Notes: generated from the letters alone by a model not told the origin. Shown: positions 1 through 8,801, counted from the first letter of the stretch. The stretch is 64,000 bases of DNA from Glutamicibacter creatinolyticus (GCF_006094275.1 NZ_CP034412.1:1798001-1862000), one strand, 5' to 3'. Numbers and translations: made by a program.

Positions 1-1248
1 CTCCTCAATGCGGCCGTTGGCGGCGATGTCGAGCGCATCGAGTTTGTCGCGCAGCTGGTTCGAGGCAAGCCAGCCGAGCACGGTCTTGAAGTCGTCGGTG
101 AGGATGCGCTCCAAGACCATGAGCTTGGCAACTGCATCCGGTTCCAGCTTGAACCCACGACGCCGAGCGACTGCCTGGCGCACATTCAGGTCGTTCAGGA
201 ACCGTTTAATGCGTCGTGGATTGCCATGGAACTTCTCGTAGAGGATCGGCGTCAGTCGTGTGGCAGTAACGAGATGCTCCGCCAGCACGCTGCCTTCCTC
301 GACCTCCAGGTCGTCCAAGCCGCCACCGTCAATACGCAGTTCGTCGCACCTGGCGACGAAGGCCGCGTATGCCGCCTCGTCGCTGCCAAGCTCGGTCTTC
401 GCCAATAGCAGGAAAAGATACGCCTCGGTGTCGAATCGGCTCAGCGCGGGAAGCGGGATGGTTGTCTGGACTATCTTGTGCAGATAGAGCTTGGCGGGAT
501 CCTCGTCCCCATTATTTGGCGCAGCCGTCTTGAACTTCTGCTGAATTGCTTCCGCTACGCGGTCCTCATCGGCCGCGATGACAAACGACATTCCCTCAGC
601 CGAGAGGAATAGACGGATGGCCTCAAGCGTCTCGACCACGGTGTCTGGGAGACAACGGTCGAGATCATCGACGAGCACCACCACACGCGACAGGTGCCCC
701 AGCGCGGGATCCGCCAGGAGCTTCCCAAAGTCTTCACGGAAGGCAGCCATGCCCTTCTCGCTGTCGAGGCTCTCGGGCTCATCACTGACGAGCCCGAAGA
801 CGTCGTCGATATCCGGCAGCTGCATCGTGATAGCAGTCCGCGCTGCCATCTTGACCGCCTTCGACCAGTTCACCTTGCGAACGAGCTTCTTGAAGGCATC
901 GAGACCGGCCTTTCCGACCGGGTCTGCCTCGTTGAACTTCCTGCCGAGTGCGCCCAGCACCTCGGCGATGAGGCTCTCCTTTGGCCCAACTGCCGGGTCA
1001 TAGAGCCACGGCTGCGTCGGGATAACGAGCACCTTGTGGCCGTTATCCCCCGAACGCGTGGTGATCTCGGACTTGATCAACTCAAGCACGCTGGTCTTGC
1101 CGCTACCCCAAGCGCCGGAGAGACCGATTGCTAAGGGATCGAGCCCGTCGTCGAAGATCGCATCTGCAGCCGTCTCCGCCACGGCACGAAAGGCCAGCAG
1201 ATCCTGAGTTGCCGGTTCATCCGACCAGAGCGGGTAGGACCCGGTCAT
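1..1248 (-). CDS. KAP-family P-loop NTPase (3' end beyond window)
   Basis: The frame is open from the ATG at 1248 to the window edge, so only the first 416 codons are seen. A Walker A motif GAWGSGKT lies at residues 45-52. A Walker B stretch RVVVLVDDLDRC lies near residue 190. The W in the P-loop and the DDLDRC motif are typical of KAP NTPases (Kidins220/ARMS and PifA family), which often sit at membranes; PifA of plasmid F excludes phage T7. The ATG overlaps the stop of the preceding restriction gene by 4 nt (ATGA), so the two are probably translationally coupled. No membrane segment is evident in the visible part, although KAP proteins often carry paired helices inserted in the domain. Inference: an accessory subunit of the Type III restriction-modification operon. 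Family assignment is firm; the role is not. Confidence 0.85.
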   Translation of the reverse strand, partial: MTGSYPLWSDEPATQDLLAFRAVAETAADAIFDDGLDPLAIGLSGAWGSGKTSVLELIKSEITTRSGDNGHKVLVIPTQPWLYDPAVGPKESLIAEVLGALGRKFNEADPVGKAGLDAFKKLVRKVNWSKAVKMAARTAITMQLPDIDDVFGLVSDEPESLDSEKGMAAFREDFGKLLADPALGHLSRVVVLVDDLDRCLPDTVVETLEAIRLFLSAEGMSFVIAADEDRVAEAIQQKFKTAAPNNGDEDPAKLYLHKIVQTTIPLPALSRFDTEAYLFLLLAKTELGSDEAAYAAFVARCDELRIDGGGLDDLEVEEGSVLAEHLVTATRLTPILYEKFHGNPRRIKRFLNDLNVRQAVARRRGFKLEPDAVAKLMVLERILTDDFKTVLGWLASNQLRDKLDALDIAANGRIEE

Positions 1249-4040
1249 GTGACCCCTCCTTCTTCACCATCAGCAAGACCGCCAATCAGCAGGCCAGCTT
1301 GGTCCGTTGTATGTTTGTAATCGACCGTACCCGTTGGGGCGGCGTCGAAGTGGCGCTCCGCGAAGCGGATTCGCATTGCTTCGTCCCAGTCGAGATCAGC
1401 GAGGTTGCGGGTGTCCTTGGTTTCGCGGACGAGGTACAGCCGCTGGGTGCCGTTTTCGTTGTAAACGATGGCCCAGTCCGGTGAGTACTCCCCGACGGGC
1501 GTGCGCACTCGGAATCGGCGCGGCAGCTTCGTGAAGAGCCTTACGTGCTCACCGTTGTTCTCGAGCTGTGCGGCAAAGGCGCGCTCGACGTGGCTGTCGT
1601 AGTCCACGTGGTCATAAAGGTTGGTGCCACCCTCCGGCGAGGCGATCACGCCGTTCTTTGGGTCAAGGTCTCCGGGCAGCGGCTGCGGTGGATTCTTGGA
1701 TTCAACCTCGAGGAACACGACTTCAGCGTCCCACCACTCAGATTCATCAATAGGCTCATAATTGATGCCCCGAACCATCTGCTCGATCGTCTCAATGCGG
1801 ATGGCATTCGCCACGATCCGTGCCCAACGATCAGGGTCGTCGAGGACATGCCTGGCGTAATCGCGCCCGGGAAAATTCAGGATCTCGCGTACGATCCCGG
1901 CCACAGTCGGTCGGGTGAGCTGTAGCGGGAATTTGCCGTACTGGAGCTGGTCTTCGATGAGTTGCAGGACGTCCGGCAGACGCTGCCCCACGACAACGAT
2001 ACGCTCACCGCGTGACTCAGCCACCGCGGAGTCCGCCGTGATGACGTGCCCCGCATCGTCGTAGACAAGATCCGCTGACTGCACCACATTTGCACGACGC
2101 TCGATAAACGCAAGATCGGCCAGGTGCTCCGACGCGGCGACAACGATACTCAGTGCGTCAGAATCGATCGCAACACGGTACCGAGCTTTGTAACGAATAC
2201 GTCGCCAGAGCTCGGCGAACTCAGGGCTGTCGAAAAGAGCAGCACGTCGCCGTACGATGACCTCGTTGTCTGCGTTGTCAATCTCGGGGCCATCCTCGCC
2301 GGAGCCGCCGCCCGTAGCGCTGTACTCAGCGTTCAGGCCGTCGCGGAATTCGGAGAACGCTTCGTCGACAATCAAGGTCAGCCGATTAATCGCAGGGTCC
2401 ATCACGCGGTGACCGGACTGGTCGACCGGAAGGCGCAGACCGCGACCGATCTGCTGGCGGCGCTCCAATTCCGATCGGGTATGGCGAAGGAAGCCGACCT
2501 GGAAGACGTTAGGGTTGTCCCAGCCTTCCTTGAGGGCGGAGTGGGAGAAGATGAACGCGCGCGGGTTCGCGCGGTCAAGGATGAGTTCCTTGTTGGCGAT
2601 GATCTCCTGGTACGCCCGCGCCTCCAGCTCGGCATCCGCTACTCGCCCAGAGGTGTCCTTCAAAATGCCCGTCTTTGTCGACGGGAAGTAGGCGACTCGC
2701 AGCTCCGTGGGGTCGGGCATTTCACTCTCGGGATTGCCTGCCCGCAGCCACTCCTCACGGAACAGCTCATCGAACATCGTTGGCAGTATCGCCTCGTCAC
2801 CGGCATAGTCGGCCACGCGTTCAACGAAGAAGAGCGACAGCACCTTGACGCCACGGTTTATTGAGTCAATCTGACCCTGGCGGGCCAGATGGGTGCGGAT
2901 CGTGTGGCGGATCTGGTCGCGCCAGACGGCAGCCGCATCCACCCCAATCTCGCGTCCTACATGAACGACGACCTGATTCTCGAAAATAACTCGGTCTGGT
3001 TTGCGTTCAATACTGTCGACCACCAGGCCGCGGTACTGCTGCAGACCGCCAGACTCTTCAAAAAGGTCAGTTCCGTTCTGCAACACCACCGGCGCGCGCG
3101 TGCCGCCAGCCTTGTCGATGACGGACTCCGCCATCAGACGTTTACGGACACTGCGAACTTTATCAAGTCGAACGTACGGTTTTCCGTCCTCACCCGCGAC
3201 GATGCCCTTGACCGAGACCCGCTTAACCAATCCGGCCTCGGCAGCCTGCTTCGGGCCAAGCCGGTGCACCAGGTTGAACGGCTCCTTATGGGTGGCACTG
3301 TAGCGCAGCGCAACCAGCGGGTTCAGGGTGGCAATCGCCTGGCGGCGCAGCGGCGTCGCCATGTTCTGTGGCTCATCGATCAGCACAACCGGGCGTGCCT
3401 TCGCGATCTGCTGAACGCCGCTGAGCGAGTCTCCCCAGAGCTGTGGTTGTTCGGCGCTGGCGTAGAGCGTGTTCGTGTCCGGCTTGTCAAGCGCCTGCAC
3501 GCTCGCGACCAAAAACTGCACAGTGCCCGAAGGCTCGGTGAAATCGTTTAGCGCAGAGTTTTCACCCAGCACGCCCCACTTGTACGGAACACCCGGGTAC
3601 TTCAGTCGGAAGTGCTCCTCGGTCTGCTCGAACGTCTTCACCACGCCTGCACGGATCGCGATGGAATGGACAAGGATCACGAACTTGCGCAGCCCATACA
3701 GCTCAGCCAGGCGCAGTGCCGTTGAGATGTAGACGTACGTCTTACCTGTACCGGTCTCCATCTCGACCGAGAAGTTCGGGAACTCACGATCCGTATCCTC
3801 AAGATCGGTCTCCGCGAGCAGTTCGAGTTGAGTCTGGGGGTCGACGGCCTCACGGGTGGTTACCGCCTTCAAATTGTCCGTGAGGACGGCGCCTTCCAGC
3901 GTGAAGCCAGTATGGCCGTCAGCGCCCGGTGCCTGCCCAGCAAGTGCATCGCGTGGCGGCACCAAGGCACCCTCAAACAGGTCGACGACCGCGGAGACGG
4001 CGGCCGACTGGTGCGGCTGATCATCAAAGCGAAACTTCAC
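1245..4040 (-). CDS. res: Type III restriction enzyme, Res subunit (helicase-endonuclease)
   Basis: The protein has 931 residues, within the family's usual size. A helicase-type Walker A (ETGTGKT, residues 95-101) is followed by a DEAD/DEAH-like box reading VVLIDEPQNM and by a second RecA-like domain with QIGRGLRLP, the SF2 motif VI. Near the C-terminus, PDWAI followed by LYLVRETKDT fits a PD-(D/E)XK nuclease core. Res proteins need Mod for DNA recognition; they use ATP hydrolysis to communicate between two inversely oriented sites and cleave about 25-27 bp away. The start overlaps the mod stop by 17 nt, and the stop overlaps the KAP gene start by 4 nt. All the motifs listed are intact, so an active enzyme is likely. 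Confidence 0.93.
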   Translation of the reverse strand: MKFRFDDQPHQSAAVSAVVDLFEGALVPPRDALAGQAPGADGHTGFTLEGAVLTDNLKAVTTREAVDPQTQLELLAETDLEDTDREFPNFSVEMETGTGKTYVYISTALRLAELYGLRKFVILVHSIAIRAGVVKTFEQTEEHFRLKYPGVPYKWGVLGENSALNDFTEPSGTVQFLVASVQALDKPDTNTLYASAEQPQLWGDSLSGVQQIAKARPVVLIDEPQNMATPLRRQAIATLNPLVALRYSATHKEPFNLVHRLGPKQAAEAGLVKRVSVKGIVAGEDGKPYVRLDKVRSVRKRLMAESVIDKAGGTRAPVVLQNGTDLFEESGGLQQYRGLVVDSIERKPDRVIFENQVVVHVGREIGVDAAAVWRDQIRHTIRTHLARQGQIDSINRGVKVLSLFFVERVADYAGDEAILPTMFDELFREEWLRAGNPESEMPDPTELRVAYFPSTKTGILKDTSGRVADAELEARAYQEIIANKELILDRANPRAFIFSHSALKEGWDNPNVFQVGFLRHTRSELERRQQIGRGLRLPVDQSGHRVMDPAINRLTLIVDEAFSEFRDGLNAEYSATGGGSGEDGPEIDNADNEVIVRRRAALFDSPEFAELWRRIRYKARYRVAIDSDALSIVVAASEHLADLAFIERRANVVQSADLVYDDAGHVITADSAVAESRGERIVVVGQRLPDVLQLIEDQLQYGKFPLQLTRPTVAGIVREILNFPGRDYARHVLDDPDRWARIVANAIRIETIEQMVRGINYEPIDESEWWDAEVVFLEVESKNPPQPLPGDLDPKNGVIASPEGGTNLYDHVDYDSHVERAFAAQLENNGEHVRLFTKLPRRFRVRTPVGEYSPDWAIVYNENGTQRLYLVRETKDTRNLADLDWDEAMRIRFAERHFDAAPTGTVDYKHTTDQAGLLIGGLADGEEGGVT

Positions 4041-6006
4041 GAGGCACCCGCTCCAGAAGGATCAATTTTGACTGCAACCGTGGCGCAAGCGTCAGCGTCA
4101 CGGAGTCTTCGACCTGATCACCGCGGAGAATCAGGGTGTCATCGTCACTGAGGCTCAGCGCATCCGCCGTCGCCAGCGAAAACGCGTCGAGCGAGATCAG
4201 AAGCCGCCCGGTGGATGACTTGTCCTCAGTCGGCGTGAACTCATAGACGGTCACACCGTCCACATCATGCGTCGCCACGCGCGCATCGAGTTTAGTTCCC
4301 GTGGCCTTGAGCGCCACCTCCCACGCGACATCAAGTGGCTTTGCACCATCCACCACCGGGGCGCCCGCCGTGTGGTCGAGTACCTGGGTCAGGTAACCCT
4401 GTCCGGTCATCTCCGGCATCGCGAACAGCGGTTTCTCGATGACAAGATTCGTCGGGCGAGTGCGGAAAATCCGCAGACCCAGCTGCGCGGCATCGAGCGT
4501 GTCTTGTTGTAGCGAAGCCGCCGCTCGGCGCAAGCGTTCAGCTGTCACCTCGAAGATGGTCTCGTATCCTGCAGCAATGGCGTTCTTACCGGATTCCTCT
4601 GCGGCGTTCGCCTTCTCGGGGATTTGTACCAGCACCCAGTGACGAGTCTTGCCGTCCTTAGGGTTCTGCTCCCAAATTGCCTGGCCTGTGGAGCCGGAGC
4701 CCGCGAAAAAGTCGAGGATAAGGTCACCGTCATCAGTGATGGCGTGGAAGAGGCGGGCAAGCACGTCAGTGCTCTTCGGGTCGTCGAAAACTTTTGCTCC
4801 CATGAGCCGATCAAGCGCTCCGGAAGCACCACTTCGATCGCGAGAGAACGTCGATGCAGGCGCCCACTCTTCCTGATTGTGAAGATACTTCTTGATCCTG
4901 ATTCGGGTCGCACGGCCGCCATTCGGGTAAAGGAGCCGTCCTTCAGCATCCATACGCTCCATTGTCGCTCGTTCGTATCGCCACCCCTTTTCGGGAGGAG
5001 CGTAGCCGTTAAATTCATAAATCAGGTTCTCGCGATAATTGGGACTTGCACTGTTGTCCGACGTCCATACACCTCCAGCGTCAATGTGATCGTAGTGCGA
5101 GTGTTGCTTCGCGGAGTTGCCATCAGGTAGCGACGCGAACCATTCGCGCAGCTCCCCACGCGCAGCCACGTAGTCATCCTCGTGACGCTCCAAGAGTTCG
5201 CGTTCTTTTGCGTATACGTCATCGAGACCACTCTTACGCTCGCGCCAGCGAACGTCATTCGCCTTGAGATGAGAGAGATCTCGCGCATATGCGAGGACAT
5301 AGTCCTGCCCACCAGCGGTGAGTTTGGCGTCACCCTTTCGTCCGCCCTGCCACGTCATCATGTCAACGAAGTTCTCGGCGCCGAACACGGCGTCGAGCAG
5401 GAGTCGCAAGTGGTGGACCTCGTTGTTGTCGATAGAAACGAGAATCACGCCGTCGCGGCGCAGCAGGTGACGTGCCAGCGCAAGGCGAGGGAACATCATG
5501 GTCAGCCACGGAGCATGCTTACGCCCACGAGCCTCGATCCGGCTGGTCGTGGCGTTGCCTTGTTCGTCGAGCTGGCCGGTCTCCTCAAGGTACTGCTTCT
5601 CCGGCACGGCGAAGTCATCGTTGTACGTGAAGGTGTCGCCGGTGTTGTACGGCGGGTCAATGTAAACAAGTTTGACCGAACGCGAGTACCCGTTCTTCAG
5701 GAGCTTGAGTACTTGAAGGTTGTCGCCCTCGATCAGGACGTCGCGAGCATCAGGCCAGTTAAGGGAGTCTTCGGCATCGGGAACAAGCGTCGCTGTGGTG
5801 GGCGTCCGTGCGTCTTGGCGTGCTTGCTCGATGCCTGGCCAACTGAAGGAGAAGGCAGTCTTCGACGGATCGTCGAGCCCCAGCGCGCCAAGCAGGGCAT
5901 CTCGGTCAAGCTCGCCGTCGAGGAAAGCGCTGGGCACGAGGTCACGGAGCTGGGCAAGCAGTTCCTCGTGTGGGTCTTGCGTCTCGTCCGGCACCGACGG
6001 GGTCAT
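4024..6006 (-). CDS. mod: Type III DNA N6-adenine methyltransferase, Mod subunit
   Basis: The protein has 660 residues. The catalytic motif IV, DPPYNTG, begins at residue 117, and the AdoMet-binding motif I, DFFAGSGSTG, comes about 300 residues later. This order defines beta-class amino-methyltransferases such as Type III Mod. The long insert between the motifs holds the target recognition domain, so the specificity cannot be read from sequence. I chose the ATG at 6006 because AGGAG (6014-6018) lies 7 nt upstream; an in-frame ATG at 6027 adds seven residues but has no good ribosome site. A short leader ORF overlaps this start (ATGA). Mod both protects the host DNA and directs Res to its site. 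Confidence 0.93.
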   Translation of the reverse strand: MTPSVPDETQDPHEELLAQLRDLVPSAFLDGELDRDALLGALGLDDPSKTAFSFSWPGIEQARQDARTPTTATLVPDAEDSLNWPDARDVLIEGDNLQVLKLLKNGYSRSVKLVYIDPPYNTGDTFTYNDDFAVPEKQYLEETGQLDEQGNATTSRIEARGRKHAPWLTMMFPRLALARHLLRRDGVILVSIDNNEVHHLRLLLDAVFGAENFVDMMTWQGGRKGDAKLTAGGQDYVLAYARDLSHLKANDVRWRERKSGLDDVYAKERELLERHEDDYVAARGELREWFASLPDGNSAKQHSHYDHIDAGGVWTSDNSASPNYRENLIYEFNGYAPPEKGWRYERATMERMDAEGRLLYPNGGRATRIRIKKYLHNQEEWAPASTFSRDRSGASGALDRLMGAKVFDDPKSTDVLARLFHAITDDGDLILDFFAGSGSTGQAIWEQNPKDGKTRHWVLVQIPEKANAAEESGKNAIAAGYETIFEVTAERLRRAAASLQQDTLDAAQLGLRIFRTRPTNLVIEKPLFAMPEMTGQGYLTQVLDHTAGAPVVDGAKPLDVAWEVALKATGTKLDARVATHDVDGVTVYEFTPTEDKSSTGRLLISLDAFSLATADALSLSDDDTLILRGDQVEDSVTLTLAPRLQSKLILLERVPREVSL

Positions 6007-6089
6007 CGAATGGCTCCTGGAATGCAAGTGCTGTCGCTCACCGCGGTGGGTTTCGCTCTATGCGACCACATTGTGCCGGAAATTTTCAT
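6003..6089 (-). CDS. Putative 28-residue leader peptide overlapping mod
   Basis: A 29-codon frame starts with ATG at 6089, 11 nt after a good ribosome site AAGGAG (6101-6106). It ends with a TGA that shares bases with the mod ATG (6004-6006). The peptide begins MKISGTMWSHRAK and ends with IPGAIR. The arrangement (own ribosome site, ATGA overlap) is what translational coupling looks like, so the frame may set mod output. There is no obvious codon run to suggest attenuation. It is too short for similarity searches, so a chance frame is possible. Confidence 0.4.
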   Translation of the reverse strand: MKISGTMWSHRAKPTAVSDSTCIPGAIR

Positions 6090-6416
6090 CTGGGTTGTGT
6101 CTCCTTCGCGCCAACTGCGCGTCTTACGTTGTGCTCGTGGTTCCAATTACTACGCTACCGGTGGCCACCGACACTTAGAACGTGCCGCGCCATCAAGAGT
6201 CGCTGTAGTGCCACAGCTGGGAGCTGCATAGAGCTCTACCAGAAAGCTGCGATCTGTTCTCATTATCTCATATTCATGCAGTTACTTAAATGCGTTTTAG
6301 CGGCTGGCGCAAACAACTAAAAGTGGAATGATCTCAGGGGTTTGGCGGCAACCGCCCCACGGAGAATGTCTTGCTTTTCTCCGCCGGGCGCGGTCGCCGC
6401 TTATTTATTAGGAAGG
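6090..6416. other. Intergenic region upstream of mod
   Basis: This 327-nt stretch has no credible gene. It is less GC-rich than the neighbouring core genes, especially around 6240-6300. On the minus strand TTAAGT (6284-6289), 16 nt and GATAAT (6262-6267) form a weak candidate promoter for the leader ORF-mod-res-KAP unit. A transcript from there would carry a leader of roughly 170 nt before the leader ORF. Confidence 0.3.
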
Positions 6417-6734
6417 TCAAGCGTCCCGCGGGGAAGCCTGCTTGGCTGTGCGGGTTGGCTTGCTGCCAAGCACAGCATTGATCGCGTTGCGCTTTGTCTC
6501 GGCATCGCGCTCAATCTCAGCGCGCACCTGCTCAGCACGTTTGAGTACCTCAGGGTCGGACTTCGACTTCTCGACCCAATATTCCAGCGCGATCCGGGTT
6601 TCCTCGGTCACGCTGCGCTCGTTGAGCTGGGCGAGCACTTCGAGCTGCGCTCGGGTGCCCTCGCTCGTCCGCACCGACAGTACCTTGTAGGCGGCATTGC
6701 CAGTTCCCGCCGTCGCGGGTATCTGCTCGCTCAC
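6417..6734 (-). CDS. Ribbon-helix-helix-like small protein
   Basis: A protein of 105 residues starting with GTG, supported by AAGGAGG 7 nt upstream. Residues about 18-55 (KVLSVRTSEGTRAQLEVL, then RSVTEETRIALEYWVEK) have the pattern of a short beta strand followed by two helices, as in CopG/Arc-type DNA-binding proteins. The charged C-terminal part (KRAEQVRAEIERDAETKR) looks helical. No toxin gene is adjacent. It reads towards mod, about 410 nt upstream, so control of the restriction operon is conceivable but unproven. Such proteins are frequent on plasmids and islands. Confidence 0.6.
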   Translation of the reverse strand: MSEQIPATAGTGNAAYKVLSVRTSEGTRAQLEVLAQLNERSVTEETRIALEYWVEKSKSDPEVLKRAEQVRAEIERDAETKRNAINAVLGSKPTRTAKQASPRDA

Positions 6735-6950
6735 GGCGAGACCTCCTTCATGCGTGCGGCCCGCGATCCTCGGTGGATCACGTTCAAACCGCAGAACAGG
6801 AACGAGTGACGTCTGATTATGACGGCGTTCGCCATTTCGTCAATGGTCGGTTCGGAAATGATGTTAATTACACAACGATAATCTCTTGTAAATTGCCGTT
6901 GATACCCGCATATTCATAAACAGAATATAAACAACAGGAAATCGGATAGA

Positions 6951-7118
6951 TTCATCGTCACCATCTACGCCGAAGCGGACGACGCCCACTGGCAGGACAA
7001 CCCCGAGGCGCAGCAGATCCTGACGCCTACGGTCAGTCGCGCCGATGGGACGATGCGCGAAGACACCCCCCTCATACACCAGAACGTGTCCACATGGCCG
7101 TCGGGAGTTCATCTCTGA
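6951..7118 (+). pseudogene. 3' remnant of an unrecognised gene
   Basis: A frame with coding-like codon use (beginning FIVTIYAEADDAHWQD) runs to a TGA at 7116-7118 that shares its A with the ATG of the next gene (TGATG). Such overlaps mark real coupled genes. Upstream the frame is AT-rich, lacks a usable start codon and hits TGA at 6900-6902. I read it as the last 55 or so codons of a gene whose front was lost. The family is not recognised. Confidence 0.4.
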
Positions 7119-7516
7119 TGAGTGCCGTTGCCACCATGATCGCTCTGAGTCTATTCGTCGGGCTCGTTGCCTTGCTCATCGCATTCCAGGTCACACTTGC
7201 ACTCGGTACGCCTTGGGGACGCCTGGCCTGGGGAGGGCAACACGCCGGGAAGCTGCCGCTCGGCTACCGCATCGCGTCGGCCGCATCCATCCTCGTCTAC
7301 GGCTTCATCGCCGCCCTGGCGCTTGACGCAGGCGGCGCGATCAACCTATTCCCAAGCGGCTTCTCCCACATCGCAATGTGGGTGGTGTTCGGATACCTCA
7401 CCCTCGGCACCCTGATGAATGCCCTTTCGCGGTCAAAGCCAGAGCGATTCGTCATGACGCCGGTCGCCCTGAGCCTGGCGTTCCTGGCACTGATCATCGC
7501 GACCCACCCGAAATAA
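7118..7516 (+). CDS. Small integral membrane protein, function unknown
   Basis: The protein has 132 residues with about four hydrophobic segments: an N-terminal helix (MIALSLFVGLVALLIAF), a second around ASILVYGFIAALAL, a third around FSHIAMWVVFGYLTLG and a C-terminal ALSLAFLALIIA. GGGAG at 7103-7107 lies 10 nt before the chosen ATG, which also overlaps the upstream remnant's stop. An earlier ATG at 7094 lacks a ribosome site. There is no catalytic signature. Its 3' end overlaps, on the other strand, the end of a gene fragment by about 20 nt, a sign of rearrangement. Confidence 0.6.
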   Translation: MSAVATMIALSLFVGLVALLIAFQVTLALGTPWGRLAWGGQHAGKLPLGYRIASAASILVYGFIAALALDAGGAINLFPSGFSHIAMWVVFGYLTLGTLMNALSRSKPERFVMTPVALSLAFLALIIATHPK

Positions 7517-7775
7517 CCCGTTTTTCGAAGGCAACAGAACAATTGACCGGAAACGCCTCTGCGGCCTCACCATCGTCTACCATCAGGAACCCTCCTGCGC
7601 GCGGGACGATCTGTGCTACCTCCGCGCCCGCGACTACCGCCACGCCGAGCTCAGGGGTCGGGATGACATTCATCGGCCGACCTGCGACGGCAGCGAAGTA
7701 CGCCACGGTGTCGAAGTCCCGGAGTTCGTCCGGAGCCTTCACATCGGCCGTGATCACAATGCCCTTGGGAAACCT
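7494..7775 (-). pseudogene. Gene fragment (C-terminal part), function unknown
   Basis: The minus strand reads in frame from about 7775 (GRFPKGIVITADVKAPDE) to TGA at 7494 with good actinobacterial codon use. A GTG at 7757 could start an 87-residue product, but there is no ribosome site there and the coding-like frame continues upstream to about 7775. At that point the plus strand begins to match a serine recombinase. The two fragments therefore meet at one junction. I do not recognise the family. Confidence 0.4.
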
Positions 7776-8650
7776 ACCCCGGCAGGCACGAACGGCTCAT
7801 CGAGGAGGACTTGTTCAACCGGGTACAGCAACTGATGGACGAACGTGGTTACTCCCGCGAACGCCGCAAGCGGCACGACCACTACCTCAAAGGCACCATC
7901 TGGTGCGGACAATGCCGCCTCGAACAGCACGTCAACCGACGCATGATCCTCAGCGCACCACCGGCCGGCACGGCAACGCCGACTATGGGTACTTCTTCTG
8001 CCGAGGCGTACAAGACCACACCTGCGACGCCCCCTATTCGTCGATCGACCGCGTCGAAGACGCCATCGCCGAACACTACAAGACGATTCGCCTCAGCCCG
8101 GCATTCGTCACCGCCGTGCGCAGCCACGTCGAGGGTGCCCTGAACGATCAGGCTGCCACGCAGCAACTGCTCCGCAAGAACCTGGAAGACCAGCTGGCCC
8201 AGCTCAGCGTCAAAGAGGACAACCTCCTCGATCTGGCCGCCGATGGACCGCTCCCGCAGGAACGCATCCGCCAGCGGCTCCGGGAGATCTCCCGCGACCG
8301 GCAACGAGCCACCGAGCAACTCAGCCAAGTACACGGTGATCTCTCCAGCGGACGAGAGTTCCTCAACGCGCACATCGATCTGCTTGAAAACCCCTACGAG
8401 CTGTATCTCCACGCCAGCGAAGCTACCCGCCGCAAGCTCAATCAAGCGATCTTCGCCCACGTCTACGTCGCCCACGACGAGGTGGTCGGCGACGACATCC
8501 GCTCGCCACTGCGAGAGCTCCTGGCCGCCGAACGCGGCTGGGAGGCCGTTTTAGCGGGCGCAACTCCTGAGCTGGCGCGCAATACGGCTCAGGCCGAAAC
8601 TGCGCGCCACAGCGGCCCAGAAACGCCAAAAGCCGCCCCGAAGGGCGGCT
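7766..8650 (+). pseudogene. Large serine recombinase remnant (C-terminal half, frameshifted)
   Basis: TYPGRHERLI, then LFNRVQQLMDERG, then the zinc-ribbon start GTIWCGQC are hallmarks of the recombinase domain of large serine integrases/resolvases. Near 7955 the reading frame changes: the second ribbon half (DYGYFFCRG with a following Cys) is in another frame. From there a coiled-coil-rich region (LLRKNLEDQLAQLSVKED) and a C-terminal helical tail continue to about 8650. The N-terminal catalytic resolvase domain with its Ser nucleophile is missing. The gene cannot make an active recombinase. It lies just beyond the 3' end of tRNA-Ala, a common integration spot, and reads through the tRNA terminator. 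Confidence 0.7.
8628..8649 (-). terminator. Rho-independent terminator of tRNA-Ala
   Basis: GCCGCCC and GGGCGGC (8632-8638, 8643-8649) pair around a 4-nt loop. On the minus strand the stem is followed by TTTT (8628-8631). It lies 77 nt after the tRNA 3' end. Confidence 0.75.
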
Positions 8651-8725
8651 TGGCTGAACTATCTAATTTATGGCTTGACCTGCCAAGCGGCCTTTACGAG
8701 GACGCCGATTGCAGTAAGCCTCTTA

Positions 8726-8801
8726 TGGTGGAGGTAAGGGGATTCGAACCCCTGACCTTCTGCATGCCATGCAGACGCGCTACCAACTGCGCCATACCCC
8801 C
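8726..8801 (-). tRNA. tRNA-Ala (anticodon GGC)
   Basis: The 76-nt cloverleaf includes an encoded CCA. The acceptor GGGGGTA pairs with TACCTCC and contains the G3-U70 pair that defines alanine tRNAs. The anticodon loop ATGGCAT gives anticodon GGC. The T-loop GGTTCGAATCC is canonical. Confidence 0.96.

Noticed and set aside
6006-6027. Longer mod start (MHSRSHSM...)
   Set aside because: The ATG at 6027 has no ribosome site, whereas that at 6006 has AGGAG at proper distance.
6864-7112. 82-residue minus-strand frame
   Set aside because: No ribosome site, no domain, and opposite to a coding-like frame that shares a TGATG overlap with the next gene.
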